Source: Sporosarcina ureilytica
GTDB lineage: Bacteria > Bacillota > Bacilli > Bacillales_A > Planococcaceae
Assembly (NCBI RefSeq): GCF_001753205.1
Contig: NZ_CP017560.1
Span: 2,790,001-2,854,000, forward strand
Length of the DNA stretch: 64,000 nucleotides
Direction: 5' to 3'
The position numbers and the translations under genes were made by a program. Below, one piece after another: positions 1 to 9,133 of the stretch. The notes below the pieces were generated by a model. The model worked only from the letters and a program-made list of their open reading frames with translations, did not search any database and was not told where the DNA came from. How positions within the stretch are numbered: position 1 is the first letter of the stretch; each line of letters starts with the position of its first letter.

Positions 1-2
1 AA

Positions 3-74
3 TTACTTAGAGTTAAAAACACGTTTTGTTCGCTCAGTCACGACAATACTTTTGGACATAATCTGTTTTGTCAT
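3..74 (-). CDS. Short 23-codon reading frame downstream of the dehydrogenase; possibly a broken gene
   Basis: An ATG at 72-74 overlaps the TGA stop of the upstream dehydrogenase in an ATGA arrangement, the usual sign of translational coupling to a next operon gene. The frame closes after 23 codons with TAA at 3-5. The peptide (begins MTKQIMSK) matches no family I recognise. It may be the 5' end of a frameshifted or truncated gene whose remainder lies left of the window, or a chance frame. Low confidence. Confidence 0.25.
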   Translation of the reverse strand: MTKQIMSKSIVVTERTKRVFNSK

Positions 75-1186
75 ATGCTCTTAATCTTGCCCGTAACAAT
101 TTCAAACAACTTATCACTATCTATCAAACTATTACCTGCACGACTCGTTTGAGATAACGAATTCTCTATTAAACTAAAATCATTTTTTGAAAGATTATAT
201 TCGTTATAATCCGTGCTAACATATAATTTTCCGAATAATTCTTCTAGACTCCCTACTGGGTTTTGCCCTAGACTATTTTGTAAATATAGTCTTAATTCAT
301 CGTTTGATAAAGCGACTTTTACTATATCTGGAAGTGTTATACTTGCTGCAATGCCATGCGGAATGTCTTTATGTAACGTCATATAATAAGACATAGCATG
401 GGCAATTGCCGTTTGCGTATTTGAAAATGCTAGACCTGCTTGCAAAGTGGCTAACATCATTTCTGCCCGCAGACTTACATCATCTAAATTGTTCACTAGC
501 TTTGGTAAGATATCTATTATTTTAGGTATTGCACTAGTTGCATAACTTAACGATAAGGGACTAGAATTCACATTCCATATGGACTCAAGACTATGCGACA
601 ATGCATCTAAACCCGTTTGTATTGTTAAATCCATCGGTAATGTCAATGTCAAGTTTGGATCACATAGAGCAACTTCACACCATAGTTGATCCGTATGAAT
701 AGAATATTTCTTCTTGTTGACATCATCCCAAATTGTTCCCCATGGCGTTACCTCACTACCTGTCCCAGCTGTTGTGGGGATTGCAATAATCGGTTTATAT
801 AGAATATCATTAGACTGATGACCATTCGTTAACATTTCTCGAATTAATTTAAACGGCTCTACATATGAACTTTCTTTATAAATCGAAAGAGCCTTAGCAA
901 TATCGATTACACTTCCGCCTCCTAACGCAACAATTACATCAAACGAATCAAAATTAAGTTCTTTATATAAAACTTCCAATTGTTTAAGTGTTGGATTTGG
1001 CTGTATATCGTTAATGATTTGGGTAATCAATGGATTCTTCTCTACTATTAAATTAACGAAACCACGTGTTTGAAATCCTTTAGAAGTAATTAAAAGCGCT
1101 TTCCGATCACCAATCCATAAAGGTAACCTTTCTAATGAACCAATACCAAAGTCAATTTTAACGGGATTATAATATTTGAAATTCAA
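71..1186 (-). CDS. Iron-containing alcohol dehydrogenase, probable phosphonoacetaldehyde reductase
   Basis: A 371-residue group III (iron-dependent) alcohol dehydrogenase. Visible marks are the GGGSVID dinucleotide-binding segment near residue 91, the TAGTGSEVTPW motif near 140, and the metal-binding stretch with histidines in TAIAHAMSY and DIPHGIA (about 260-280). Because it lies in one operon with PEP mutase and phosphonopyruvate decarboxylase, the expected reaction is NAD(P)H reduction of phosphonoacetaldehyde to 2-hydroxyethylphosphonate, as for PhpC-type enzymes. No phosphonate transaminase is present in the window, which favours the alcohol over 2-aminoethylphosphonate. The start overlaps the preceding nucleotidyltransferase stop by four bases. 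Family assignment is firm; the substrate is inferred from context. Confidence 0.82.
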   Translation of the reverse strand: MNFKYYNPVKIDFGIGSLERLPLWIGDRKALLITSKGFQTRGFVNLIVEKNPLITQIINDIQPNPTLKQLEVLYKELNFDSFDVIVALGGGSVIDIAKALSIYKESSYVEPFKLIREMLTNGHQSNDILYKPIIAIPTTAGTGSEVTPWGTIWDDVNKKKYSIHTDQLWCEVALCDPNLTLTLPMDLTIQTGLDALSHSLESIWNVNSSPLSLSYATSAIPKIIDILPKLVNNLDDVSLRAEMMLATLQAGLAFSNTQTAIAHAMSYYMTLHKDIPHGIAASITLPDIVKVALSNDELRLYLQNSLGQNPVGSLEELFGKLYVSTDYNEYNLSKNDFSLIENSLSQTSRAGNSLIDSDKLFEIVTGKIKSI

Positions 1187-1896
1187 CGAAACATCTCCTT
1201 CGCCCTCTCATAATCTTCAAGAAAATCAACTTCTATCCATGGTTCTTGACTTGTAGGATAGCAAAGTATCTTTAATCCATCTTGTGCCATATTTGTAAAA
1301 GCAAATGTATCATAATCATTATAATGCTCTCCGGTTAAAGCATTTTCAATATAAGTAAATACAGCTTCCGGATTATGAATTGCTGCAAGGCCAATCCATT
1401 CTCCATCACTTTTATTCGGTGTAATTTCCTTATTAGATTCAATTAAATAATGTTGATCTGTTACAGATACTTTCATCGCTTCTTCATTCGTCTCTTTAAA
1501 ATCAACGGATAAATCCATTGCAGTTGAAGCATCTTTTGTACTCTCGATGAAGTTCGACAATAATGTTTCCGAAAAAATCACATCGCCATGTAAATAATAA
1601 AATGGTTCTTGACCAACAGCGGTTTTAGCAAACCATAATGACCCCATATTATTGCAATATTTATAAAACGGATTGAAAATAAATTCTGCTTGACCTTTTG
1701 CTTTACTCATAATATTTTCTTTACGATACCCTACAACTATAAAAACTTCTTCTACGCCATGTGCTTTTAATAAAGATATATTTCTTAACAAGATTTCTTC
1801 ATTATTTACTTTCAACAAAGTTTTAGGCGTGTCTAAAGTCAATGGGTATAATCTACTTGATAGACCTGCTGCAACAATCACTGCTTTTTTTATCAA
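1183..1896 (-). CDS. Nucleotidyltransferase (LicC/PntC-like), candidate phosphonate cytidylyltransferase
   Basis: A 237-residue single-domain protein of the NTP-transferase fold. The N-terminal signature AVIVAAGLSSRLYPLT with TPKTLL following is the nucleotide-binding loop, and the YLHGDVIF segment near residue 101 carries the metal-binding aspartate. Small enzymes of this kind activate phosphocholine (LicC) or phosphonates (PntC-like) as CMP derivatives. Lying between decarboxylase and reductase genes of a phosphonate operon, with four-base overlaps on both sides, it most likely makes a CMP-activated phosphonate such as CMP-hydroxyethylphosphonate. It could instead be a sugar-1-phosphate nucleotidyltransferase. 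A second nucleotidyltransferase domain is fused to PEP mutase in the same operon, so the division of labour is unclear. Confidence 0.75.
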   Translation of the reverse strand: MIKKAVIVAAGLSSRLYPLTLDTPKTLLKVNNEEILLRNISLLKAHGVEEVFIVVGYRKENIMSKAKGQAEFIFNPFYKYCNNMGSLWFAKTAVGQEPFYYLHGDVIFSETLLSNFIESTKDASTAMDLSVDFKETNEEAMKVSVTDQHYLIESNKEITPNKSDGEWIGLAAIHNPEAVFTYIENALTGEHYNDYDTFAFTNMAQDGLKILCYPTSQEPWIEVDFLEDYERAKEMFR

Positions 1897-3044
1897 TTTT
1901 TATCACCGCTTATATATTTAATAAGTCTATTCTTCACTTCAAATGGCTTCACTTTTGGGCGTGCTAAATCTTCTTTTACACCTGGACTTGTTTTAAGATA
2001 ACCAAATGTCAATCCAAGATTTCGATGCCACTGTTTAAGAGATTTTTGTAAATCATTCAAATTACTTAACCTAACTATTTGAGGGTAGCGAGCGCCTTCA
2101 ACAATTTTTATGAAATCTACATTTGAAGAAACTGTTGCTTGTCCCCCTGTAGATTCATGCATCCCATTATCCAATAGCAAATGATAAAAATTATTAGGTG
2201 CGTAGTATGCATTCGTCGTTATCGCACCCATGCGCATCAAAAATGCTCCATCTCCATCAATGGCTATCACTTTTTTATCAGGACGAGCTAAGGCTAATCC
2301 TAAACCTAATGAACTTACACACCCCATCGATCCTACCATGTACAACTGATTTTTTTTATCTTCTAGTTCATACAACTCTCTACCAGTCACACCTGTTGTC
2401 GCAAGAAGAATTGTATCTGAATCTGAGGTGTTCTGAATTTCTCTTAAAGCTTCAATTCGCTTAGGAAATGCTAAGGCTGACTTGTTGCATATAGTTTTAG
2501 GTAGCGTTTCGTTCTCTTTAATTGTTGATGTTAATTGAACAGGGCCTAACGTTTTCTTTTTCACTATAAAGAAAAAGGATTCGCCCTGTTCTATTAAAGC
2601 ATCTGCTCTTTTTAATTGTTGCTTCGCTTCATCAATATCTGATGATAATTGCTCATTCGCAATCTGCATAGTGTCTAATAACTCTTTCGTTATCTTTCCC
2701 ATTAATTCGTGTTGTGGTTCGTCAGAAATTCCTTCTTCACCACGCAAGCTTACGAAGCCTAAAACAGGTATTTCAAAAATCTGATTTAAAGAAGTTAGGG
2801 GAGAAACTGCATTTGTTATGCCAGAGTTTTGACAAAGGAAAACTGTTTTCTTTCCTCCTAAGTGGGCTCCTGCACAAATTGCAACAGCATCTCCTTCATT
2901 GGCACTCATAACAAATTGTTCTTTATTAATTGCATAATTAATCATACTTTTTAAGAAAGAACAAGGTACACCACTATAAAAATTAAAACCAAGTGTATCC
3001 AGCTCTTTGCCTAAATCATGCATATCTAACAATTTATAATTCAC
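1893..3044 (-). CDS. ppd: Phosphonopyruvate decarboxylase (thiamine diphosphate dependent)
   Basis: A 383-residue ThDP enzyme of the phosphonopyruvate decarboxylase/sulfopyruvate decarboxylase family. The N-terminal pyrimidine-binding domain has the catalytic glutamate in [10 protein letters not shown] (about residue 50). The C-terminal domain has the GDG...N cofactor motif ([10 protein letters not shown] to LLDN, about 262-292). It drives phosphonate synthesis by irreversibly converting phosphonopyruvate to phosphonoacetaldehyde, which pulls the unfavourable PEP mutase equilibrium forward. It overlaps pepM by 11 bases at its start and the nucleotidyltransferase by four at its end, so the operon is tightly coupled. 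Assignment is strong because family and context agree. Confidence 0.9.
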   Translation of the reverse strand: MNYKLLDMHDLGKELDTLGFNFYSGVPCSFLKSMINYAINKEQFVMSANEGDAVAICAGAHLGGKKTVFLCQNSGITNAVSPLTSLNQIFEIPVLGFVSLRGEEGISDEPQHELMGKITKELLDTMQIANEQLSSDIDEAKQQLKRADALIEQGESFFFIVKKKTLGPVQLTSTIKENETLPKTICNKSALAFPKRIEALREIQNTSDSDTILLATTGVTGRELYELEDKKNQLYMVGSMGCVSSLGLGLALARPDKKVIAIDGDGAFLMRMGAITTNAYYAPNNFYHLLLDNGMHESTGGQATVSSNVDFIKIVEGARYPQIVRLSNLNDLQKSLKQWHRNLGLTFGYLKTSPGVKEDLARPKVKPFEVKNRLIKYISGDKN

Positions 3045-4629
3045 CTGCTTTTTGCAAATCGACCATGTTATCTACATCTAGCCATGAACCACGAATGTAA
3101 TTAACTGATACTTTATTAGCTTTAACAAGATGATTAAATAAATCACTTAGACGTAATTGTTCAAAAGAAGAATTTTGCATTAACTCATCAATTGCATTCC
3201 TAACAATTTCTGCGCCCTTCTCATTTACCTTCCAAAGACCAATAAATTCGCCCACAGCTTCATTATCTTCAAGATTTGTAGACATTTTCTCAAGATTAAC
3301 AACTTGATTAAATTGCCTACGATTATATGCCTGATCAGTCTGAACGTAATCTATATATCCTTCTTTTTCTTCAACATCACTGTCTACAATTAAAACGATA
3401 TCCTCGTCTGCATTTAATAACTCATTTAGAACATATTTCTTAAATAAAATATCCCCGAATGAAATAACCGTATCCCCTTGAATCTGTTCTAATGCTAAAG
3501 ATAATGAATACAATTCCTTTGTCTTGTCGAACTCATCATTATCGATGACATTTATATTCTCTAAATTAATATACTCTTTACCGTATCCACGCACTACTGA
3601 AATATCTTTAATCCCCATTTGATTAAATTCATCTACTAATGTATGTAAAATAGGACTTCCATTTACCTTCAACAACGCTTTAGGGATTTCTTTCGTTAAT
3701 TCACCAAACTTAGCTCCTCTTGAAGCAGCTAAAATAATTGCGTTTATTTCCTGTCCATACGTTGGCAAATATTTCTTTTCTGCTTCTTTTAATTCACTTG
3801 CACCTTGTAATTCAAAGATGTGACTCACACTTGCAACTGTGCCTTCTACATTCACTAAACTTTCATCTTCGAAAATTCTCTCTGATATTTTTTCCATTGC
3901 AGTTATTGCAGACCTTACATTATGGTTTGCCCAAATGACTGTGCTTACGCCCCATTCACGAAATTGTTCTGTTGGCGTAGAATAATACTTTGTTGGTACA
4001 ATAATAACTGGGTGTCGATTTCCCCAAGCTTCCATAAATGCCTTAATTTCTAATGCATTCGATTTTTTACTATGCATTAAGATTGCATCAGCACCAGCTA
4101 GTCTATATGCTTCTGCTCTCCGCAATGCTTCTTCTAATCCCCAACCTGCAATAAACGCTTCGACACGTGCAACTACAACAAAGTCAGGATCCGTCTGTGC
4201 ATCTTTCGCCGCCTTTATTTTCCCGCAAAACTCATTCATATCTGCAAGGGGCTGTGCTTCTCCATCTATAAATGAATTTGTTTTCGGAAACAACTTATCC
4301 TCAATACAAACTCCTGCAATTCCGCGTTGCTCCAATTTTCTTACAAGACGTCGCATATTATTGAAGTTACCATAACCGGTATCTCCATCCAATAAAATAG
4401 GTATATCAGTTGCATCGCTCATAAACTCGATGACTTCTAAAACTTGAGTCCAAGATGCTTCATTATTATCACGTACACCTAAAGCAGCAGAAATAGATAA
4501 TCCACTCGCCCATATTCCTTTAAAACCTGTATTTTGAACAATCTTTGCAGATAATCCATTGTGAGCCTCCATCAGAAAACCTAATTGATCTGATTGAATC
4601 ATGTTTTTTAATTGCGTTGTTTTTTTCAA
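3034..4629 (-). CDS. pepM: Phosphoenolpyruvate mutase fused to a nucleotidyltransferase domain
   Basis: A 531-residue two-domain protein. Residues about 1-285 are the PEP mutase/isocitrate lyase barrel with the diagnostic [10 protein letters not shown] motif (the EDKX5NS signature of true PEP mutases) near residue 131. Residues about 292-531 are an NTP-transferase domain with [25 protein letters not shown] and a SFGDILF metal motif. The mutase forms the C-P bond, turning PEP into phosphonopyruvate. Fused nucleotidyltransferases in such proteins are thought to activate the final phosphonate with a nucleotide for transfer to a macromolecule. Note AAS where sugar nucleotidyltransferases usually have AAG in the loop. 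It is preceded by the TPR/phosphatase-fold gene with a 34-base gap. Confidence 0.92.
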   Translation of the reverse strand: MKKTTQLKNMIQSDQLGFLMEAHNGLSAKIVQNTGFKGIWASGLSISAALGVRDNNEASWTQVLEVIEFMSDATDIPILLDGDTGYGNFNNMRRLVRKLEQRGIAGVCIEDKLFPKTNSFIDGEAQPLADMNEFCGKIKAAKDAQTDPDFVVVARVEAFIAGWGLEEALRRAEAYRLAGADAILMHSKKSNALEIKAFMEAWGNRHPVIIVPTKYYSTPTEQFREWGVSTVIWANHNVRSAITAMEKISERIFEDESLVNVEGTVASVSHIFELQGASELKEAEKKYLPTYGQEINAIILAASRGAKFGELTKEIPKALLKVNGSPILHTLVDEFNQMGIKDISVVRGYGKEYINLENINVIDNDEFDKTKELYSLSLALEQIQGDTVISFGDILFKKYVLNELLNADEDIVLIVDSDVEEKEGYIDYVQTDQAYNRRQFNQVVNLEKMSTNLEDNEAVGEFIGLWKVNEKGAEIVRNAIDELMQNSSFEQLRLSDLFNHLVKANKVSVNYIRGSWLDVDNMVDLQKAGEL

Positions 4630-4663
4630 TCTAAATATCTCCTCTTATTAAAAAACTTATCAT

Positions 4664-6694
4664 TTATTTCGACCATCTCAACATATCTTTTACTTGCTGA
4701 AATACATATTCATCATATTTTTTCTTTTTATCACTATTTTGCTGCGTAATGTCTATTTCTGTTTGATTTTCAACTAGTCGAGATTGATACCCCTCTAAAT
4801 TAATTGACAAATCAGCTAAAACAAGATGCTTTGTTTCAAAATAATAACTTATATCTCCCTCATTAATACGAACTTTATATGTCTGGTTTGGATGAATAAT
4901 TTGCGAAAAAGTAAATTCTCTTTCTTCGTTTTCTCCAAAAGCCTTTGGAATCCGTCCATCTATCTCTTGAATAGATTCAAGTCCACAGCTTTTTAAAATC
5001 GTCGGCAAAATATCGACCGTTTGAATTAGCTCTTCACTTTCTATGGTCGGTACATTTTTCCCACGCATCATAAACGGTACTTTTAGTCGATTATCACTTA
5101 ATAAATTAAACCCTTCTTCTAAAAATGTTTGTCCATGATCTGAATGTAAAGTAACGACAAATTCGTCTTCACCATAGTTTTTTAAAATATAGTTATATAA
5201 AACACTTAATATACCATCTACTCTTCTGATTTCCTCAGCGTATTTAGCAACTTTGCTTTCATCAAATTTAGTCTGAACCGAGGTCGTTCCAATCTTATTT
5301 TTATATAATCGATTTTTAATATCTGTATTTACTTGACTAAACAAGTGATTTTCAATTTCATCAGGAACATTATGTAAATCTAGTAGAGATATTGCGAGAA
5401 AGTTATTTGTTTTATTAAACGACATAAGATGTTCAATCGTCTCCATAACAATCTCTTTACTGTCCATTCCTCCTAGAAAGTTTTGATAAATCATTCTGTT
5501 AAATCCTTTATTATATCCTAATGTTGGAGTTGTTCTCCAGTTTGGCGAGATATTCGTACAATAATAGCCTTGTTCTTGAAAATACTCAGCCAATAACTTG
5601 TGGGATTCTTTAAAAGTAAATAAATGTTCAGGTTGCAGTATTTTATGTTTCGTAGCATAGACGCCAGTATTGATACTACTTTTACTTGGTAATGTCCATT
5701 CGCTAACGGTATAACAATTTTTCGCCATAAATCCTTTCTTGAAGAATTTGTGTGTGTGAGGCATCATTTCCTTCAAACCATTTTTCTCCAGAAACTGATA
5801 GGAAAGTCCATCTATAAATATTTTTAATACTAACTTTTCTGGTTTCACTTGGGGTTCTAATTCAATAATATCACCAATAAATATTTCAGAATCCGATGAG
5901 ATTTCTATTTCTCCGGGTTCAGTAATTCTTATATAATGAAATTGATTAATCCTTAATTTATCTCTTGAAAAATCAAACTTCTTTCCGTTTACCTTTATTT
6001 CAATATTAGTAGAAATTTTTAATTTGGAAATTGGAATAACAACAGGACCCTTAGTTTGATATTTCCTTAAGTTCCTACTTTTTTTTCCTTTTATTAATTC
6101 ACTTTTAAAAAACATTCTCGTATTTAAATCTACATCCGCAATATTCAATATTTTATACATATTGACCATATACTCGTGCTCTGTACCTACGTGTTGCGGT
6201 TTTCGAATTAAACTCTCCCTATTCTTATCAATAGGATAAACCCTTGCATCTTCTTGATCTAAGACTTTCTTCATTTCATTCATTTTTTCATGTGTAACAT
6301 TTGCCTTCGGATTCTCTTTTATTACATTTTCTAATGCACTTAATGCTAGTTCTTTATTTTCATCTGTGAAACCATATTTTATAGCGTAGAAAAAACTATT
6401 CAAAGATTGCTCTACTTCTTGAATAGCATTGTACATAAAGCCTAAATTGTAATAAATATTAAAGTTAAATGGATGCTCTATTGCACCTGCTTTCAACTCT
6501 TGAATAGCACCTTCCACATCATTAGCTTGAAACAATAAAATTGCTTTATAGCAATATTTTGCACTATTATTAATTACACTTGAATACTCTTCCAGTTTTT
6601 CTCGGGCTTGCTCGAGGTTGTTTTCTTCTATATTTAGTTCGATTTTTCGTGCAAGCGAAGAATAATACTCCATTTTTGAATTTAAAGACTCCAT
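4664..6694 (-). CDS. TPR protein with C-terminal alkaline-phosphatase/sulfatase-superfamily domain, candidate phosphonate transferase
   Basis: A 676-residue protein; the ATG at 6694 is chosen because a GGAG lies about nine bases upstream. Residues about 1-150 are helical tetratricopeptide-type repeats (FNFNIYYNLGFMYNAIQ is typical). Residues about 290-600 are an alkaline-phosphatase-superfamily domain: IFIDGLS gives the first metal aspartate, EWTLPSKSS supplies a threonine nucleophile candidate, and TLHSDHGQTF gives the Asp-His metal pair. No signal peptide or membrane span is visible, so it probably acts in the cytoplasm, unlike EptA-type phosphoethanolamine transferases. First gene of the phosphonate operon. 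A role transferring a nucleotide-activated phosphonate to a sugar or protein is inference; hydrolysis is the alternative. Confidence 0.65.
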   Translation of the reverse strand: MESLNSKMEYYSSLARKIELNIEENNLEQAREKLEEYSSVINNSAKYCYKAILLFQANDVEGAIQELKAGAIEHPFNFNIYYNLGFMYNAIQEVEQSLNSFFYAIKYGFTDENKELALSALENVIKENPKANVTHEKMNEMKKVLDQEDARVYPIDKNRESLIRKPQHVGTEHEYMVNMYKILNIADVDLNTRMFFKSELIKGKKSRNLRKYQTKGPVVIPISKLKISTNIEIKVNGKKFDFSRDKLRINQFHYIRITEPGEIEISSDSEIFIGDIIELEPQVKPEKLVLKIFIDGLSYQFLEKNGLKEMMPHTHKFFKKGFMAKNCYTVSEWTLPSKSSINTGVYATKHKILQPEHLFTFKESHKLLAEYFQEQGYYCTNISPNWRTTPTLGYNKGFNRMIYQNFLGGMDSKEIVMETIEHLMSFNKTNNFLAISLLDLHNVPDEIENHLFSQVNTDIKNRLYKNKIGTTSVQTKFDESKVAKYAEEIRRVDGILSVLYNYILKNYGEDEFVVTLHSDHGQTFLEEGFNLLSDNRLKVPFMMRGKNVPTIESEELIQTVDILPTILKSCGLESIQEIDGRIPKAFGENEEREFTFSQIIHPNQTYKVRINEGDISYYFETKHLVLADLSINLEGYQSRLVENQTEIDITQQNSDKKKKYDEYVFQQVKDMLRWSK

Positions 6695-6739
6695 TATTAG
6701 CAACTCCGGTTTATTAATTTAAAGTAACTCTATTGATTA

Positions 6740-6960
6740 TTAAATGGTTAATACGCTAGACAAATCCCCAACAACATCATCGTCCGTCATCCCAGGATAA
6801 ATCGACAACGCCAAAGATTGCTCATCACTACTGGACATAAGACTTTCTCAAACCCTAATTTCTTGTAATAAGTCTGCAAAAAGACTGAACATATAATGTA
6901 TATGCACACCAATCTTCAAGGCACGAATTTCATCGTATATTTCTCGTCGTTTTTTTTAAT
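6740..6960 (-). pseudogene. Decayed C-terminal fragment of a PseC-like sugar aminotransferase
   Basis: Reading the minus strand, three frames in turn give recognisable pieces of a DegT/DnrJ/EryC1 aminotransferase C-terminus: KRREIYDEIRALKIGVHIHY, then LQTYYKKLGFEK, then SLALSIYPGMTDDDVV ending at a stop at 6740-6742. The order and content resemble PseC, the pseudaminic acid pathway aminotransferase. Frameshifts separate the pieces and no intact N-terminal part is present. The remaining bases of the 450-base gap (6695-7155) hold only this remnant, possible further decay up to about 7000, and the hairpin at 7078-7132. It suggests that this locus once carried pseudaminic acid genes. Confidence 0.6.
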
Positions 6961-7077
6961 ATTTTACGAGCAAAATAGATCCCAATGCTAATTATTCTAT
7001 CTTAAAATTATCTCCTGAAAACTGTTTCTTTTTTGGAGTTCTAAGACTATGTTATAACCAGTTCCATTTGAAGCTAA

Positions 7078-7132
7078 AAATAATGCTGTAACTAATATTA
7101 TACGTACAAAACTTTAGTTTCGGCATTATTTT
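7078..7132 (-). terminator. Imperfect hairpin after the amidotransferase gene, probable terminator
   Basis: Arms AATAATGCTGTAACTAA (7080-7096 region) and TTAGTTTCGGCATTATT pair imperfectly and are followed on the minus strand by a T-rich run. It lies just beyond the amidotransferase stop (7156) and would separate the legionaminic acid transcription unit from the phosphonate operon. Confidence 0.5.
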
Positions 7133-7155
7133 TTCTATCCAATCTAAATATCTCC

Positions 7156-8271
7156 TTAATTACAATTCCAAATTGGTTTTTTCAGCACCCATTCTTCAAA
7201 CTGATTTTTCATAAATAATTCTTCATTATAAAACTCATCAATAATACTGTAAAACTCAGTCGTTGAATATCCTAAAAAGTCAATAAACGATTCTACAGAC
7301 TTTTGATCAAGTTTATGGTCATGTTTTCTTACTAGCTCAATACCTTCTTCTCTACTAATTAAACCATACCTAATATACTTTGATGCATAATCAGTTGCTG
7401 TCGCATGTCCAAACTTTGGATATTTCAACCATGGATGAATCAAGTAGGCCGGAGTTTCGATCTGATCGAACGTTTCAAAAGTATGTTCTCTTTGCCATTC
7501 ATGTGTTAAATCCATAAAACCATTTCTCTTTGAAAAAATATAATTTTTATAACTATTCCATCTTACAAAATAACTTAAATAGATTGGTTCTAACTTGGCA
7601 ACTTTATCTTCCGTAGGCGGCGTACATAGGCTTAAATCAGCTAAAGTAATGTTCTCATCTATCAATTCATTATAATCAATATCAGATGCTACACCGTTGT
7701 TTATTTGATTTCTCGCCGAATAGACCTCAAGTCGATCTGTTCCGCCATACTCATAACTTATATTTTCTCCGTAAACAATTAAAGGAATGTTGAGTTGTAT
7801 TGCTATGTGAAGTGGATATGTATAAATTAAGCGTTCTGTAAACCAAACAGGCTTACCATACTTTTCAAATGTTTTTTTCATTATATATTTTTGTGCCTTC
7901 AAATTAGGCTTCAAGGAAATAATATGACAGCCAAATCTTTCAGATATATTCCTAATATTATTCTTTCCGGCATCTGTCATTTCTAGATTATCCTCTACCG
8001 AGACAAGTAGAGGATTCATTCCCATAACTTCCTTCATAAAATATACTTGATAGTGGCTATCTTTTCCTCCACTGACCGGAATAATACAGTCAAATTTGGT
8101 CTCGTCTTTCCTTCGATATTTGTCACATAATTGCTTGAGTTCTTTCAAACGCGCGTCCCAATCTGTCTGTTCCTTCTGTTCTTCTGCTACGCAGGCCTGA
8201 CATATTCCTTTTTCATTAAAGTAAATACCTGGGCGTGTATCTGGCATAACACATTTTTTACAAAACTTCAT
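7156..8271 (-). CDS. N-acetyl sugar amidotransferase (WbpG/PtmG-like)
   Basis: A 371-residue protein of the N-acetyl sugar amidotransferase family. The N-terminus has a zinc-ribbon-like CKKCVMPDTRPG and CQACVAEE, followed by a PP-loop ATPase motif IPVSGGKDSHYQ near residue 65. Relatives (WbpG, WbuX, C. jejuni PtmG) take ammonia from a glutaminase partner and convert an acetamido group into an acetamidino group on a nonulosonic acid or uronic acid. No HisH-like glutaminase partner or HisF-like cyclase is visible in the window. In C. jejuni the homologue is needed for 5-acetamidino legionaminic acid, so a similar modification is the best guess. A GAGGTG ribosome site precedes the start. Confidence 0.78.
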   Translation of the reverse strand: MKFCKKCVMPDTRPGIYFNEKGICQACVAEEQKEQTDWDARLKELKQLCDKYRRKDETKFDCIIPVSGGKDSHYQVYFMKEVMGMNPLLVSVEDNLEMTDAGKNNIRNISERFGCHIISLKPNLKAQKYIMKKTFEKYGKPVWFTERLIYTYPLHIAIQLNIPLIVYGENISYEYGGTDRLEVYSARNQINNGVASDIDYNELIDENITLADLSLCTPPTEDKVAKLEPIYLSYFVRWNSYKNYIFSKRNGFMDLTHEWQREHTFETFDQIETPAYLIHPWLKYPKFGHATATDYASKYIRYGLISREEGIELVRKHDHKLDQKSVESFIDFLGYSTTEFYSIIDEFYNEELFMKNQFEEWVLKKPIWNCN

Positions 8272-8308
8272 TTTTCATTCACCTCATATAATTATAATTT
8301 TATATTCC

Positions 8309-9133
8309 TTACCAAGCATTCAATCCACCATCCACAATAATATTCTGGCCAGTCACATAACTCGATGCATCAGATGCTAAGTAAATTAGCGCACCTACCA
8401 TTTCTTCAGGTTGTGACATTCGTCCTAATGGAATACGATTGCTATAATTCATCTTAAACGTATCATTTTGTCCACTTTCTACCCCACCAGGTGTAATGGC
8501 ATTCACTCGAATACCTTCTTGTGCCCAGTAAGTCGCAAGATACTTTGTCAGTCCAATAACACCGGCTTTTGAAGCAGAATAAATTGCTGGGGAATTAATT
8601 TGACGATCTAAATAATAAGAACCCTCATATATTCGTTGGTCCGGTGCCATCACGCCATATATTGAAGAGGTTTGAATAATAGAACCTCCTTTTTGTTGGT
8701 CCTTCATTATTTTTCCAATATACTTGGCAACGAGGAACATACCATCTAAGTTTGTCCCCATAATTTCTTTCCATTGATTGAGTTCGTAATCTTCGAAATC
8801 GGCAAAAAAAGCATCTAAATTGCTTGACTTTCCGGCTGCATTATTATGTAAAATATTAATTTCGCCAAATTCAGCGAGAACCGATTCAGTCATCCCTTTT
8901 ACGGACAACTCAGATGTAACATCACATTCAAAAGCTACAGCACTTACATCATATTTTGTCTTAATTGAAGTCGCTACGTTTTGTGCTTCTTTAATATTTA
9001 TATCTACTACTGCAACATTGGCACCTGCCTCGGCTAATCCAGAGCAAAAATGGCTACCCAATATACCAGCACCACCTGTAACAATTGCCGTTTTTCCTTC
9101 TAACTTGAATTTTTCTAGATAAGATACTGTCAT
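8309..9133 (-). CDS. ptmA: Short-chain dehydrogenase/reductase, PtmA-like
   Basis: A 274-residue classical SDR: TGGAGILGSHF cofactor loop near residue 19, NNAAG near 97, catalytic YSASK near 184, and the C-terminal YVTGQNIIVDGG. The gene follows ptmB with a four-base overlap, exactly the ptmE-ptmF-ptmB-ptmA order of the C. jejuni legionaminic acid locus, where PtmA and PtmF are thought to help supply GlcN-phosphate to the pathway. The family is certain; the precise substrate is not visible in the sequence. Confidence 0.8.
   Translation of the reverse strand: MTVSYLEKFKLEGKTAIVTGGAGILGSHFCSGLAEAGANVAVVDINIKEAQNVATSIKTKYDVSAVAFECDVTSELSVKGMTESVLAEFGEINILHNNAAGKSSNLDAFFADFEDYELNQWKEIMGTNLDGMFLVAKYIGKIMKDQQKGGSIIQTSSIYGVMAPDQRIYEGSYYLDRQINSPAIYSASKAGVIGLTKYLATYWAQEGIRVNAITPGGVESGQNDTFKMNYSNRIPLGRMSQPEEMVGALIYLASDASSYVTGQNIIVDGGLNAW

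Noticed and set aside
71..1186. 1,3-propanediol or butanol dehydrogenase
   Set aside because: The family is shared, but overlap with pepM and ppd operon genes makes phosphonoacetaldehyde the more likely substrate.
4664..6694. Ordinary sulfatase
   Set aside because: The formylglycine motif (C/S-X-P-X-R) is absent; a TLPS threonine replaces it and no export signal is seen.
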